NCBI GenBank assembly: GCA_015689685.1
Contig: WVSL01000001.1
Location: 1-64,000, forward strand
DNA length: 64,000 nucleotides
Direction: 5' to 3'
From: Rhodobacterales bacterium HKCCE2091
GTDB taxonomy: Bacteria; Pseudomonadota; Alphaproteobacteria; Rhodobacterales; Rhodobacteraceae
The translations under genes and the position numbers were made by a program. Under the pieces are notes generated by a model. It searched no databases and was not told the origin of the DNA. It worked only from the letters and a program-made list of their open reading frames with translations. Numbering within the stretch: the first letter of the stretch is position 1; every line of letters starts with the position of its first letter. Shown in pieces: positions 18,300 through 27,054 of this stretch.

Positions 18300-19403
18300 A
18301 TGTCCGATGCGACCGACCGTCTCTACGTCGTCACCAACGACCAGATCAGCCCCGCGCGGGAACGCTTCGGGCGCATCCTCGTCTGGTGTGCCGCCGCTCT
18401 GCTCGTCGCGGTCGCGCTGTTCCAGGTCATGGGCAGCTTCGGCACGGTCGAGGAAATGGACAGCTGGAGGCCGACGCTCTACGCCTACCTCGTCTTCGTC
18501 ATCGCCTACTGCGCCAGCCTCGTGATCCGCCACGGCGAGCGCGGCAAGCGGCAGCTCTTCATCGTGCCGGCGACGATCTTCGTCATCTCGATGGTGGTCT
18601 TCCCGCTCATCTTTGCGCTGACCATCGCCTTCTCCGACTGGAACCTGTCCTCGGTTTCCGGCCAGAATTTCAACGGATTCGACAACATCCGGCAGATGTG
18701 GAACGACGGGTTCTACTGGAACGCGCTCGGCAACATGGTGTGGTACTGCCTCGCCATCATCGTCGAATACGTCATCGCGTTCGGCCTCGCGCTCCTGCTG
18801 AATTCCGAGATTCGGGCGCGGAAGTTCTTCCGCGTGGCTTTCCTCCTCCCGCTGATGCTGTCGCCGGTCGCGGTGTCGTGGATGGTCGGCAAGTCGATGT
18901 TCGAGGCCCGGTTCGGCCCGATGGCCCGGCTCGCCCGTTGGCTCGGATGGGAACGCCCGAGCTTCTTCGGCGACCCCGACATCGCGCCCTACCTGATCGA
19001 GGCGATGGACGCCTGGACCTTCATCCCGTTCATGATGATCATGCTGCTCGCGGGGCTTCAGGCGATCCCGAAGGACCTGCAGGAAGCCGCCCGCGTCGAC
19101 GGCGCGACGCCGTGGCAGACGTTCTGGGAAGTCACCTTCCCGCTGATGCTGCCGGTGTCGCTGACCGCGATCATGATCCGCATCATCTTCAAGCTGAAGC
19201 TCGCCGACATCATCATCACAGTCACCTCGGGCGGCCCCGGCGGCGCGACCGACAGCGTGACCAGCTTCATCTTCCGCGAATACCGCGACCGGTCGAACGT
19301 GGGCTACGGGACGATGCTGGCCATCGTCTACCTCGTGCTCATCATCATCGGATTCACCCTGTTCATGAAGCTCGTGGCCCGCTGGATGCGGCCCCGGACC
19401 TGA
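18300..19403 (+). CDS. Sugar ABC transporter permease (MalF/UgpA type)
   Basis: 367 aa with two extra N-terminal membrane segments (about 27-47 and 60-75) before the six-helix permease core. The EAA loop EAARVDGATPWQTFWEVTFPLMLP (near residue 265) marks the ATPase contact. Start is constrained: an in-frame TAA lies at 18288-18290, ATG 18300 is the only start before residue about 44, and no Shine-Dalgarno precedes it, so it may be leaderless. Partner of the 19411 permease, the 14434 binding protein and the 13111 ATPase. Confidence 0.9.
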   Translation: MSDATDRLYVVTNDQISPARERFGRILVWCAAALLVAVALFQVMGSFGTVEEMDSWRPTLYAYLVFVIAYCASLVIRHGERGKRQLFIVPATIFVISMVVFPLIFALTIAFSDWNLSSVSGQNFNGFDNIRQMWNDGFYWNALGNMVWYCLAIIVEYVIAFGLALLLNSEIRARKFFRVAFLLPLMLSPVAVSWMVGKSMFEARFGPMARLARWLGWERPSFFGDPDIAPYLIEAMDAWTFIPFMMIMLLAGLQAIPKDLQEAARVDGATPWQTFWEVTFPLMLPVSLTAIMIRIIFKLKLADIIITVTSGGPGGATDSVTSFIFREYRDRSNVGYGTMLAIVYLVLIIIGFTLFMKLVARWMRPRT

Positions 19404-19410
19404 GGCGAGA

Positions 19411-20337
19411 ATGTCTGCGACCGACACCCAGATCTTCCACGACAGCGACGCCGATACCCGGTTCCGCCCGCGCTGGTACCTGGGTCGGATCGCGGTCTAC
19501 GGCGTCCTGATCCTGTGGACGCTGGTCTGCCTGTTCCCGATCTTCTGGACCATCACGACCTCGTTCAAGATGGCGCCCGACGTGATGCAGGGGAACCTGA
19601 TCCCGTGGATCGACTACACGCCGCAATGGCTCGGCTGGCGGTCGCTCGGCCTATCGCCCGACACGATCGGCGCGGCCTCGACGGTGCGAGAACAGTTCTT
19701 CCTGCGGTTCTGGAATTCCACCGTCGTCTCGGTCGGGGCCTCGGCCCTGGCGCTCGCGCTCGGCTCGCTCGCGGCCTACGGGCTGTCGCGGTTCGAATAC
19801 CGCTTCGGCTTCATGAAGAACGACGACATCTCTTTCTTCTTCCTCAGCCAGCTGATCCTGCCGCCGGTGGTCCTCGCCCTGCCCTTCCTGGTGCTCTACC
19901 GCGAGGTCGACCTGCTCGACACGCGGCTCGGTCTCATCCTGCTGTACGCGCTGACGGTCATGCCCATCGTGATCTGGATCATGCGCGACCAGTTCGGGTC
20001 CATCCCGACGGAACTGGAAGAGGCCGCGCTGGTCGACGGCCTCTCGATTTGGGGCGCGTTCCTGACCATCATCCTGCCGATCGCCCTGCCGGGCATGGTC
20101 GCGGCCTTCATCCTGTGCCTTGTCCTGACGTGGAACGAGTATTTCTTCGCCGCGCTGCTGACCTCGACGGAGGCGGTGACGCTGCCGGTGATGGTCGCCT
20201 CGCAGACGGGATCGCAGGGCATCAACTGGTGGTCGATGGCCGCCCTGTCGACCGCGGCGATCCTGCCGCTGGTGGTGATCGGGATCGTGCTGGAACGCTA
20301 CATCATCAAGGGCATGGCCGCCGGCGCGGTGAAGTAG
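19411..20337 (+). CDS. Sugar ABC transporter permease (MalG/UgpE type)
   Basis: 308 aa with six membrane segments; the EAA motif is EEAALVDGLSIWGAFLTIILPIALPG near residue 200. An N-terminal cytosolic stretch of about 30 residues precedes the first helix. It starts seven bases after the first permease gene and completes the importer. Its stop at 20337 lies two bases from the stop of the convergent SIS gene. Confidence 0.92.
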   Translation: MSATDTQIFHDSDADTRFRPRWYLGRIAVYGVLILWTLVCLFPIFWTITTSFKMAPDVMQGNLIPWIDYTPQWLGWRSLGLSPDTIGAASTVREQFFLRFWNSTVVSVGASALALALGSLAAYGLSRFEYRFGFMKNDDISFFFLSQLILPPVVLALPFLVLYREVDLLDTRLGLILLYALTVMPIVIWIMRDQFGSIPTELEEAALVDGLSIWGAFLTIILPIALPGMVAAFILCLVLTWNEYFFAALLTSTEAVTLPVMVASQTGSQGINWWSMAALSTAAILPLVVIGIVLERYIIKGMAAGAVK

Positions 20338-20339
20338 CC

Positions 20340-20894
20340 CTATTCCATGTTCGTGTGCCGCGCCCGCATCGACGCGGCATCCTGGCCGAGCCGGGCGGCG
20401 AGATCCGCGACCATCGCCTCGAACAGGACGAACAGCGCGCCTTCGTAGCCGGAGCCCATCGGGCTGTCCTCCGACGCTCCGGCATCGTTCGCCATCGTCT
20501 GCGCGGGGATCACCAGGTGATGGGTGGCGAGCGTGGCCGCGGGCGCGTCCGGCACCGCGGTCAGGAACAGGACATCGGCCCCCGCCATCCGCGCGGTCCG
20601 CATCAGCGCCTCGACCGTCGACAGGTGGCCGGGCCCCGCGCTGGCCACGAACAGGTCGCCGCGGCCGAGCGGCGGCGCGGCCATGTCCCCCTGCATCGAC
20701 ACCGCCAGCCCGAGATGGTGCAGCCGCATGGCGAAGGCCTGCATCATCAACCCCTCGCGCCCGCAGCCGTAAAGCATGACGGTCCGCGCCGCGCCGATGG
20801 TTTCGCAGGCGCGGGCGACCTGGGTCTCGTCGATGCGCGACAGGGCGCCGGCGATCCCGTCCAGCACTGCCCCGGCCCGGGCCTGCAGCGTCAT
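20340..20894 (-). CDS. SIS-domain sugar isomerase (6-phospho-3-hexuloisomerase-like)
   Basis: 184 aa, a single SIS domain: YGCGREGLMMQAFAMRLHHLGL (phosphosugar loop), FVASAGPGHLSTVEALMRTARMAGADVLFLTA, and the C-terminal MGSGYEGALFVLFEAMVADL typical of hexuloisomerases (PHI/HxlB). It may interconvert a ketose phosphate made by the kinase encoded upstream; its start overlaps that gene's stop by 4 bp. Formaldehyde fixation is unlikely because no hexulose-phosphate synthase is present. Confidence 0.78.
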   Translation of the reverse strand: MTLQARAGAVLDGIAGALSRIDETQVARACETIGAARTVMLYGCGREGLMMQAFAMRLHHLGLAVSMQGDMAAPPLGRGDLFVASAGPGHLSTVEALMRTARMAGADVLFLTAVPDAPAATLATHHLVIPAQTMANDAGASEDSPMGSGYEGALFVLFEAMVADLAARLGQDAASMRARHTNME

Positions 20895-22378
20895 GCCGAG
20901 AGGTCCCGCGCGATGTCCTTCGTCTGCTCGTAGAGCCGCCGGAACAGCGGGAACATGCCCGGCAGCGGCGAGGACATCGGTTCCACCCGCCGCTCCACCG
21001 GGTTCCAGTCCGTGATGTCGCCCGGCTCCGCCCCGCCGATGGCCACGCGGGCGAGGAAGGCGTCGCCGTAGCTGGCACCGGTCGTCGCCCGGCAGATGTC
21101 CTGCGGCAGGCGCGAGGCGTCGGAGGTCGATTGCAGCCAGATCGCGTTGTTGACGCCCCCGCCCACGGCCAGCACCCGCGACGGCGGTGCCCCGGCCTCG
21201 GCATAGGTCTCGGTGACATGCGCCGTGCCGAGCGCGATGCCTTCCAGCACCGCGCGGAAGACGTGGCCGCGGGTGTGGGTCAGGTTCAGGCCGAAGATCG
21301 CGCCCTTGGCGTGCGGGTCATGGATCGGCGTCCGCTCGCCCGAGAAGTAGGGCAGGAACAGCAGCCCCTCCGCCCCCGCGGGGATCGCCTCGGCCTCGGC
21401 GGCGAGCGTCGGGAAGGCGCCGTCGCGCGGCAGCTCCTTCGCGAACTGGTCGCGGAACCAGTGGGTGAGCGTACCGGACGTGGCCAGCCCCGCCATCGAC
21501 GCGTGTTCGCCGGGGAACAGCCACGGCGCGTACCAGAGCCGCCCGTCGCGCACCCGCTCGGGCGTCAGCGCGATGATGAAGATCGTGGAGCCGTACATCA
21601 TCATCATGTCGCCGGGATCGCGCACGCCGACCGACAGTGCCTCCGCCGCCGCGTCGATGGTGCCCGCCGTGACGGGCGTGCCGGGCGCGAGCCCGGTTTC
21701 CGCCGCGGCGGCGTCGGTGATCCGCCCCGCGATCTCGCCGCTCCACAGAAGTCGCGGCAGCATGTCGGGCGTCGCGATGTCGTCGGCGAGGTCGAAGCAC
21801 CAGTCCTGCGTCGCCACGTCGTAGAGCGGCGAGAAGTTCGCGGCGGTGTAGTGGTCGATGACGTATTCGCCCGTCAGGCGATGGACGATGAAACTGGTCG
21901 AGGTGAGGATCTTCGCGGTCCGGGCGTAAAGCTCCGGCTGCTGCCGTTTCAGCCACAGGATCTTCGGCCCCACCGACTGCGAGGTCAGCGCGTTGCCGCA
22001 GCGGTCGAGGATCGTGTCGCCGCCGATCCGGTCGGTCAGGTCCTCCACCTCGGCCATCGCGCGGGTGTCGACACCGTAGAGAACCCCGTTCATCAGCGGC
22101 GCACCGTCCGCGTCCACCGGCAGCATGCAGGGCCCGATGGCGGAGCAGGCGACGGCCACGATCTCGGACGGGTCGACGCCGCCATCGGCCAGCAGCGCCT
22201 TCGTCACGGTGACGAAATCGCCCCACCAGTCCTCTTCCGCGCGGTGTTCGGCCCAACCGGGGCGCGGCACGATCATCTCGTGGCCATGACGCGCCTCGGC
22301 CACCACCTTGCCGCTTTCATCTACAAGAACGCCCTTGGTCTCGTAGGTGCCGATATCGATGCCGAGGGTCAGGGTCAT
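20891..22378 (-). CDS. FGGY-family carbohydrate kinase
   Basis: 495 aa. N-terminal phosphate loop GIDIGTYETKGVLVD, mid-region MMMYGSTIFII and C-terminal LAVGGGVNNAIWLQ with the adenosine loop. FGGY kinases of this type phosphorylate pentuloses or hexuloses (xylulose, ribulose, fuculose); the substrate is not determined. Coupled by ATGA overlaps both to the M42 gene upstream and the SIS gene downstream, so the four-gene order BtpA, M42, kinase, isomerase is one message. Confidence 0.88.
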   Translation of the reverse strand: MTLTLGIDIGTYETKGVLVDESGKVVAEARHGHEMIVPRPGWAEHRAEEDWWGDFVTVTKALLADGGVDPSEIVAVACSAIGPCMLPVDADGAPLMNGVLYGVDTRAMAEVEDLTDRIGGDTILDRCGNALTSQSVGPKILWLKRQQPELYARTAKILTSTSFIVHRLTGEYVIDHYTAANFSPLYDVATQDWCFDLADDIATPDMLPRLLWSGEIAGRITDAAAAETGLAPGTPVTAGTIDAAAEALSVGVRDPGDMMMMYGSTIFIIALTPERVRDGRLWYAPWLFPGEHASMAGLATSGTLTHWFRDQFAKELPRDGAFPTLAAEAEAIPAGAEGLLFLPYFSGERTPIHDPHAKGAIFGLNLTHTRGHVFRAVLEGIALGTAHVTETYAEAGAPPSRVLAVGGGVNNAIWLQSTSDASRLPQDICRATTGASYGDAFLARVAIGGAEPGDITDWNPVERRVEPMSSPLPGMFPLFRRLYEQTKDIARDLSA

Positions 22379-23469
22379 CCGAAACGCTCCAGTCTGAACT
22401 CCGGCCCGATCCGCGCGAGAAGCGCGTTTAGCAGGACGACGAGCCCTTCGAGGTCGCGCAGGTCGCAGACCTCGAGCGCGGAATGGGAATAGCGCATGGG
22501 ATAGCCCAGATCGAGCGCCGCGACGCCCTCGCCGACAAGCTGGACGTAGCTGAGATCGGTCAGCACGCCGGTCTGTGCGGACCGTTGCAGGGTCAGTCCC
22601 TCCGCCTCCGCCGCCTCTTCCGCCAGCGCCACCAGCCCCGGGTGCGGGATCACGCCGTTCAGCGTGCCACGCCCGTGGAAGGAATAGAGGCTCATCCCCG
22701 GCCCCGCCCCGAGCCGCATCTCGCCGAGATCGCCGGCGTCCGGCGTGTCCGAGGCCAGCATCAGGTCGATCTGGATCGCGATCCCCGGTTGCAGCCGCTG
22801 CGCCAGCGGCAGCGCGCCGCGGAGGTTGAATTCCTCCTGCGTGGTGAAGGCGAGGTGGACGGTCGGCCCGCCGTCGCGCGCCGCGAGCCGTTTCGCGAGC
22901 TCGATCAGGACGGCGCATCCGGCACGGTCGTCGACGCTGGTGCCGGTGACGCGGTTGGCCCCGAGCGGCATCGCGCGCGGCGTGTAGACGACCGGGGCGC
23001 CGATCTTCACCCCTGCCGCTGCGGCCTCGTCCGCGCTGTCGAAACCCGCGTCGACGTAAAGTTCCCTGTAGGGCAGGACGCGGTATTTTTCGTCGGGCGG
23101 CGTGGCGTGGTGGCTCCGGTTCGCGATCACGCCCTGCACGTCGCCGGACGCTGTGCAGATCGTCACCGCCTGCGCGGCCAGCGCCCGCTCCGGCACCCCG
23201 CCGAGCCGTTCCAGCCGCAGGAAGCCGTCGGGCTCGATCCGCCGCACGACGAAGCCGAGCTGGTCCATGTGGGTGAACAGCATGACCGACGGCGCGCCGG
23301 GATCGCCGTCGAACGTCGCCCAGACGTTGCCGAGCACATCGCTCCGCGGCTCCACCCCGGCAAGCGACCGGAGCCGGTCCGAAATCGCCCCGGCCACCCG
23401 TCCCTCGTGCCCGGCGAGGCCCGGTATCCCCATCAGCTCGGACAGGAGATCCCGAAGCACGCCCGTCAC
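22375..23469 (-). CDS. M42-family metallopeptidase/SgcX-like protein
   Basis: 364 aa from a GTG at 23469 that overlaps the BtpA stop (GTGA). The dinuclear-metal ligands of the M42/FrvX fold are present: FTHMDQLGF (His, Asp), TSVDDRAGC (Asp), TTQEEFNLRGA (Glu-Glu), LASDTPDA (Asp) and IPHPG (His). M42 proteins are aminopeptidases, but homologues in sugar operons (E. coli SgcX, FrvX) have unknown substrates. Pairing with a BtpA/SgcQ gene mirrors the E. coli sgc operon. Confidence 0.85.
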   Translation of the reverse strand: MTGVLRDLLSELMGIPGLAGHEGRVAGAISDRLRSLAGVEPRSDVLGNVWATFDGDPGAPSVMLFTHMDQLGFVVRRIEPDGFLRLERLGGVPERALAAQAVTICTASGDVQGVIANRSHHATPPDEKYRVLPYRELYVDAGFDSADEAAAAGVKIGAPVVYTPRAMPLGANRVTGTSVDDRAGCAVLIELAKRLAARDGGPTVHLAFTTQEEFNLRGALPLAQRLQPGIAIQIDLMLASDTPDAGDLGEMRLGAGPGMSLYSFHGRGTLNGVIPHPGLVALAEEAAEAEGLTLQRSAQTGVLTDLSYVQLVGEGVAALDLGYPMRYSHSALEVCDLRDLEGLVVLLNALLARIGPEFRLERFG

Positions 23470-24269
23470 CGCACCGCCCTCACCTTCTGCATGAAGTCCC
23501 ATGCCCGTTCCGGGTCGACCTTGGCCCATGTGTCGCCGCCGTGCTTCAGCGCCGATCCGACGATGCAGCCGTCGGCGATGCGGAACACGTCCTGCACCGT
23601 CTCGTGCTTCACGCCGGTGTTGGCCAGGACCGGCGTGTCCGGCAACGCGGCCTTGACGGATTCCAGGTCCTCCATCCGCGCCGCCTCGCCGGTGATCTGG
23701 CCCGAGACGAGCACCGCGTCCGGAAGCGAACTGAACACCGCCGACCGCGCCCGCTGCGCCAGCGGCCGCGGGTCCATCGACCCCGCGAACTCGGCCGAGA
23801 CGTTGTAGAGCGTCACGAGATCCTTCCGCCCGAGCCGGTCGCGGTAGCGGATCGCCGCACCCGCGTCGGGGGACCAGACGCCCATGTCGCTGGCATAGAC
23901 CCCGGTGAAGATCTCCCGCGCGAAGCTCGCCCCCGTCGCCGCGGCCAGCGCCATCGTCGCCATCGGGTCCCACAGGACGTTCACCCCGAACGGCACCGCG
24001 ATCTTGTCGCGCAGCCGGCCAATGACGTAGCCCATGGTCGCGGTGGAGGCGGTGTCGACCGTCAGTTCGTATGGGCGGTCATTCTCGTTGCCGAACATCA
24101 CCGCGTCGACGCCCGCCGATTGCAGCGCGTCGAGATCGGCGGCGGCGTCGGCCACGATCCCCTCGATCCCCTTGTCCGCGTCGTGCAGCGGCGCACCGGG
24201 AAGCGCGCCCAGATGCACCATCGCGATGACCGGCTTCGCGGTCCCGAAAAGCTCTGAAAACCGGCTCAT
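23466..24269 (-). CDS. BtpA/SgcQ-family TIM-barrel protein
   Basis: 267 aa. Family signatures: VIAMVHLGALPGAP near the N-terminus, DAVMFGNENDRPYE, FGVNVLWDP, and the C-terminal ANTGVKHETV followed by DGCIVGSALK and GDTWAKVD. BtpA was first linked to photosystem I biogenesis in cyanobacteria; SgcQ homologues sit in sugar operons and their reaction is not known. Start at MSRFSELF is supported by GGGAGGG just upstream. First gene of the four-gene minus-strand unit, with operator site 3 lying 61 bp upstream. Confidence 0.88.
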   Translation of the reverse strand: MSRFSELFGTAKPVIAMVHLGALPGAPLHDADKGIEGIVADAAADLDALQSAGVDAVMFGNENDRPYELTVDTASTATMGYVIGRLRDKIAVPFGVNVLWDPMATMALAAATGASFAREIFTGVYASDMGVWSPDAGAAIRYRDRLGRKDLVTLYNVSAEFAGSMDPRPLAQRARSAVFSSLPDAVLVSGQITGEAARMEDLESVKAALPDTPVLANTGVKHETVQDVFRIADGCIVGSALKHGGDTWAKVDPERAWDFMQKVRAVR

Positions 24270-24330
24270 ATGGCCCTCCCTCGGGGCCGACCTTCGCGCA
24301 TAACGGGGGTGCAGTCCACCGCATTTCATT

Positions 24331-24342
24331 CTAGCATGTCAG
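24331..24342. promoter_or_regulatory. GntR-type operator, site 3
   Basis: CTAGCATGTCAG, one mismatch to the consensus CTAGCATGTTAG, in the 93-bp divergent region between the BtpA operon and the aldo/keto reductase gene, 21 bp before the latter's start. Confidence 0.55.
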
Positions 24343-24362
24343 TTGCGCAGGGGAGGGTCGCG

Positions 24363-25400
24363 ATGACGTTGAGGACAAGGCATTGGGACCGCCGGGGGGA
24401 CGGCGGGCTCACCTTCACGGAGCTCGGATTCGGGGCTGCGCCGATCGCCAATCTCTACCGCGCGGTACCCGAGACGGAGGCCCGCGCGGTGCTCGACCGG
24501 GCCTGGGATGCCGGCATTCGCTACTACGACACCGCGCCGCTCTACGGCCTCGGCCTGTCGGAGACCCGGCTGAACCCGTTCCTGCGCGGCAAGGACCGCG
24601 ATGCCTACGTCCTGTCGTCCAAGGTCGGGCGCCTGCTGCGGCCCTGTCCGCCGGGCGAGCATACCGGGGTCGGAAAGTGGTTCGACGTGCCGAACCGGGT
24701 CGAGGTCTACGACTATTCCTACGACGGCGTGATGCGGTCGGTGGAGTTCAGCCTTGAACGGCTCGGCATCGACCGGATCGACATCCTCTATGCCCACGAC
24801 CTCGACCTTGCCAACCACGGCACGGCGGAGGCGCTGGAAGCCCGGATGACCGAGTTCCTGCAAGGCGGCTACAAGGCGCTGCTGAAGCTTCGCGACCAGG
24901 GATCGGTCCGCGCCATCGGGGCCGGTCTGAACGAGTGGCAGCCGTGTCAGTATCTCGCCGAACGCGGCGACTTCGACCTGTTCCTGCTCGCCGGCCGCTA
25001 CACCTTGCTGGAACAGGAGGCGCTGGAGACGTTCCTGCCCTTGGCCGAGGCGCGGGGGATCGGGATCGTCATCGGCGGCCCCTACAATTCCGGCATCCTC
25101 GCGACCGGCGCGAAGCCCGGTGCGTTCTACAACTACGATCCCGCCCCGCCTGTCATCATGGACCGCGTGGCCCGGATCGAGGCCGTGTGCGCGCGACACG
25201 GCGTCCGGCTGGTCGATGCCGCGTTCCAGTTCCCGCTTCGGCATCCGGCGGTCGTGTCGATGATCCCCGGCGGGCAGGGACTGGCCGAGATGGACAGCAA
25301 CCTCGCCGCGGCATCGGCGGAGATCCCGACCGCGCTCTGGGCCGACTTGAAGGCGGACGGACTGATGCGGGCGGACGCCCCGGTGGAGGACCCGAGATGA
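24363..25400 (+). CDS. Aldo/keto reductase, probable L-fucose (D-threo-aldose) 1-dehydrogenase
   Basis: 345 aa. The AKR catalytic tetrad is visible: Asp and Tyr in RYYDTAPLYGLG (about residues 52-58), Lys in VLSSKVGRLLR, His in DILYAHDLD. FGAAPIANLYRAV at the N-terminus and GPYNSGILATG are features of D-threo-aldose/L-fucose dehydrogenases, which oxidise L-fucose to L-fucono-lactone with NAD(P). It overlaps the lactonase gene by 4 bp (ATGA), which makes a two-step oxidation-hydrolysis unit very likely. Confidence 0.87.
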   Translation: MTLRTRHWDRRGDGGLTFTELGFGAAPIANLYRAVPETEARAVLDRAWDAGIRYYDTAPLYGLGLSETRLNPFLRGKDRDAYVLSSKVGRLLRPCPPGEHTGVGKWFDVPNRVEVYDYSYDGVMRSVEFSLERLGIDRIDILYAHDLDLANHGTAEALEARMTEFLQGGYKALLKLRDQGSVRAIGAGLNEWQPCQYLAERGDFDLFLLAGRYTLLEQEALETFLPLAEARGIGIVIGGPYNSGILATGAKPGAFYNYDPAPPVIMDRVARIEAVCARHGVRLVDAAFQFPLRHPAVVSMIPGGQGLAEMDSNLAAASAEIPTALWADLKADGLMRADAPVEDPR

Positions 25401-26221
25401 TCGACGCGCACCAGCATTACTGGAACCCCGCCCGCGGCGACTACGACTGGATGCCGATGGACAACCCGATCCTCGCGCGGCCCTACTCCCCCGACGACCT
25501 GATCGGGGATCTCTCGCGCCACGGGATCCATCGAACGGTGCTCGTGCAGGCCGCCGCGACGGTGGTGGAAACCGAGTACATGCTGGGTATCGCGGATGCC
25601 ACGCCTTCGGTGGCGGGGGTCGTCGGATGGGTCGATTTCGAGAACCCGGCGGATCGCGCGACCCTCGCCCGGCTCGCGGGTCATCCAAAGTTCAAGGGCG
25701 TCCGGCCGATGATCCAGGACATCCCGGACGTGGACTGGATGCTGCGTGACGACGTTCAGTGGGGTTTCGAGGCGGTGGTCGAGAACGACCTGGCCCTCGA
25801 CGCGCTCGGCTTCCCCCGGCACCTCGAAAACTTCTACAAGATATTTACGCGCCATTCGGACATGCGGGTGGTCATCGACCACTGCATGAAACCGCAGATC
25901 CGCGACCATTCCGATACCGGCTTCTCGGAATGGGCGGACGGCATGGCGGCGCTGGCCGAGACGGGGGCGTTCTGCAAGTTCTCCGGTCTCGTCACCGAAT
26001 GCGACGGCTGGTCGCTGGAGAAGATCGAACCCTATGCCTGCCACGTACTCGAAACCTTCGGCGCGGAGCGGGTCATGTGGGGGTCGGACTGGCCGGTGTG
26101 CCAGCTGGAGGCCAGCTATTCCGACTGGCGCGCCGCGGCGGAGGCGCTGACGGCGCACCTGACCGATGCGGAGCGGGCGGAGGTCTTCGGCGGAACGGCG
26201 GCGCGGTTCTACCGGCTCTGA
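25397..26221 (+). CDS. Amidohydrolase_2-family lactonase, probable L-fucono-1,5-lactonase
   Basis: 274 aa. N-terminal metal motif IDAHQHYWNP (HxH), VIDHCMKPQI (His) and late WGSDWPVC (Asp) are the Amidohydrolase_2 signature; L-fuconolactonases have this length and the same DAHQHFW-type opening. It hydrolyses the lactone made by the overlapping aldo/keto reductase to L-fuconate. The 3' end overlaps the convergent ribokinase-like gene by 13 bp. Confidence 0.87.
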   Translation: MIDAHQHYWNPARGDYDWMPMDNPILARPYSPDDLIGDLSRHGIHRTVLVQAAATVVETEYMLGIADATPSVAGVVGWVDFENPADRATLARLAGHPKFKGVRPMIQDIPDVDWMLRDDVQWGFEAVVENDLALDALGFPRHLENFYKIFTRHSDMRVVIDHCMKPQIRDHSDTGFSEWADGMAALAETGAFCKFSGLVTECDGWSLEKIEPYACHVLETFGAERVMWGSDWPVCQLEASYSDWRAAAEALTAHLTDAERAEVFGGTAARFYRL

Positions 26222-27054
26222 GAGACGTGCCTCGCCGCGGCGGCCTGCGCGGCGTCGACGGCGCGGGTGAGGTCCGGTGTCGCCAGCCACGCCGCCGCAA
26301 GCGTGCCGAGGAACACGTCCCCCGCGCCGTGGGTCGAGACGACCTCGACCCTTCGCGCCGGGACATGACGCGGCACCTCGCCGGGCGCGGCATACACAAC
26401 GCCTTCGCCACCGAGCGTCATGACCAGCTTCGCGCGCGGGGCGCGGGCCGCGAGTTCGGACGCGATCTGGACGGGATCGGTCCCTTCGGGAAGCCCCGAA
26501 AGGTCCGCCGCCTCGACCCGGTTCACGCAGATCAGGTCTGTCGCGGCCAGCGTCTCCGGTGCGATCCCTTCGGCCGGTGCGGCGTTCAGCCATAGCTCCG
26601 CCCCGGCATCCCGCGCCTTGTCGGCCATCGCGGGCAACAGGCCGGGCGAAACCTCGTTCTGCATCAGGACGACGCGGCAGCCGCCGGGGATCGCGACCGC
26701 GCCCGCGTCGATCTCCAGGTTCTCGCCAGACACGATGACCGCGCCGTAGCTGCCGCCCTCGACGGTGATCGCGACGCTCATCCCCGATGCCCCCGGCCCC
26801 TGCCGGAGCCCCGACACGTCGATGCCTTCCTCTACAAGAATATCCCGCATGGACCGCCCCGGCGCGTCGGAGCCGATCCGCCCGGCGAGGGCAACGCGCG
26901 CGCCCGCCCGCGCCGCCGCGACCGCCTGGTTGCCGCCCTTGCCGCCGAAGCGGTAGTCGACGGCGCTGCCCCTGAGCGTTTCGTCGATCCGCGGCATCCG
27001 GGGGGCGTCCACCACCACGTCCCAGTGAAGCGCGCCTACGACCAGCAGGCTCAT
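26209..27054 (-). CDS. PfkB-family sugar kinase
   Basis: 281 aa. FGGKGGNQAVAAARAG near residues 36-51 and STHGAGDVFLGTLAAAW near 245 are the two PfkB signatures; the catalytic-loop Asp is intact (GAGD). Its start overlaps the TIM-barrel gene's stop (ATGA). It is a second ribokinase-like enzyme in the island besides the one at 11 kb; the two are only distantly alike, so they probably have different substrates. Last gene of the GntR-isomerase-kinase unit. Confidence 0.87.
   Translation of the reverse strand: MSLLVVGALHWDVVVDAPRMPRIDETLRGSAVDYRFGGKGGNQAVAAARAGARVALAGRIGSDAPGRSMRDILVEEGIDVSGLRQGPGASGMSVAITVEGGSYGAVIVSGENLEIDAGAVAIPGGCRVVLMQNEVSPGLLPAMADKARDAGAELWLNAAPAEGIAPETLAATDLICVNRVEAADLSGLPEGTDPVQIASELAARAPRAKLVMTLGGEGVVYAAPGEVPRHVPARRVEVVSTHGAGDVFLGTLAAAWLATPDLTRAVDAAQAAAARHVSQSR

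Noticed and set aside
20340-20894. Formaldehyde-fixing ribulose monophosphate pathway, suggested by the hexuloisomerase-like SIS protein.
   Set aside because: No hexulose-phosphate synthase or formaldehyde genes are nearby; the context is sugar catabolism.
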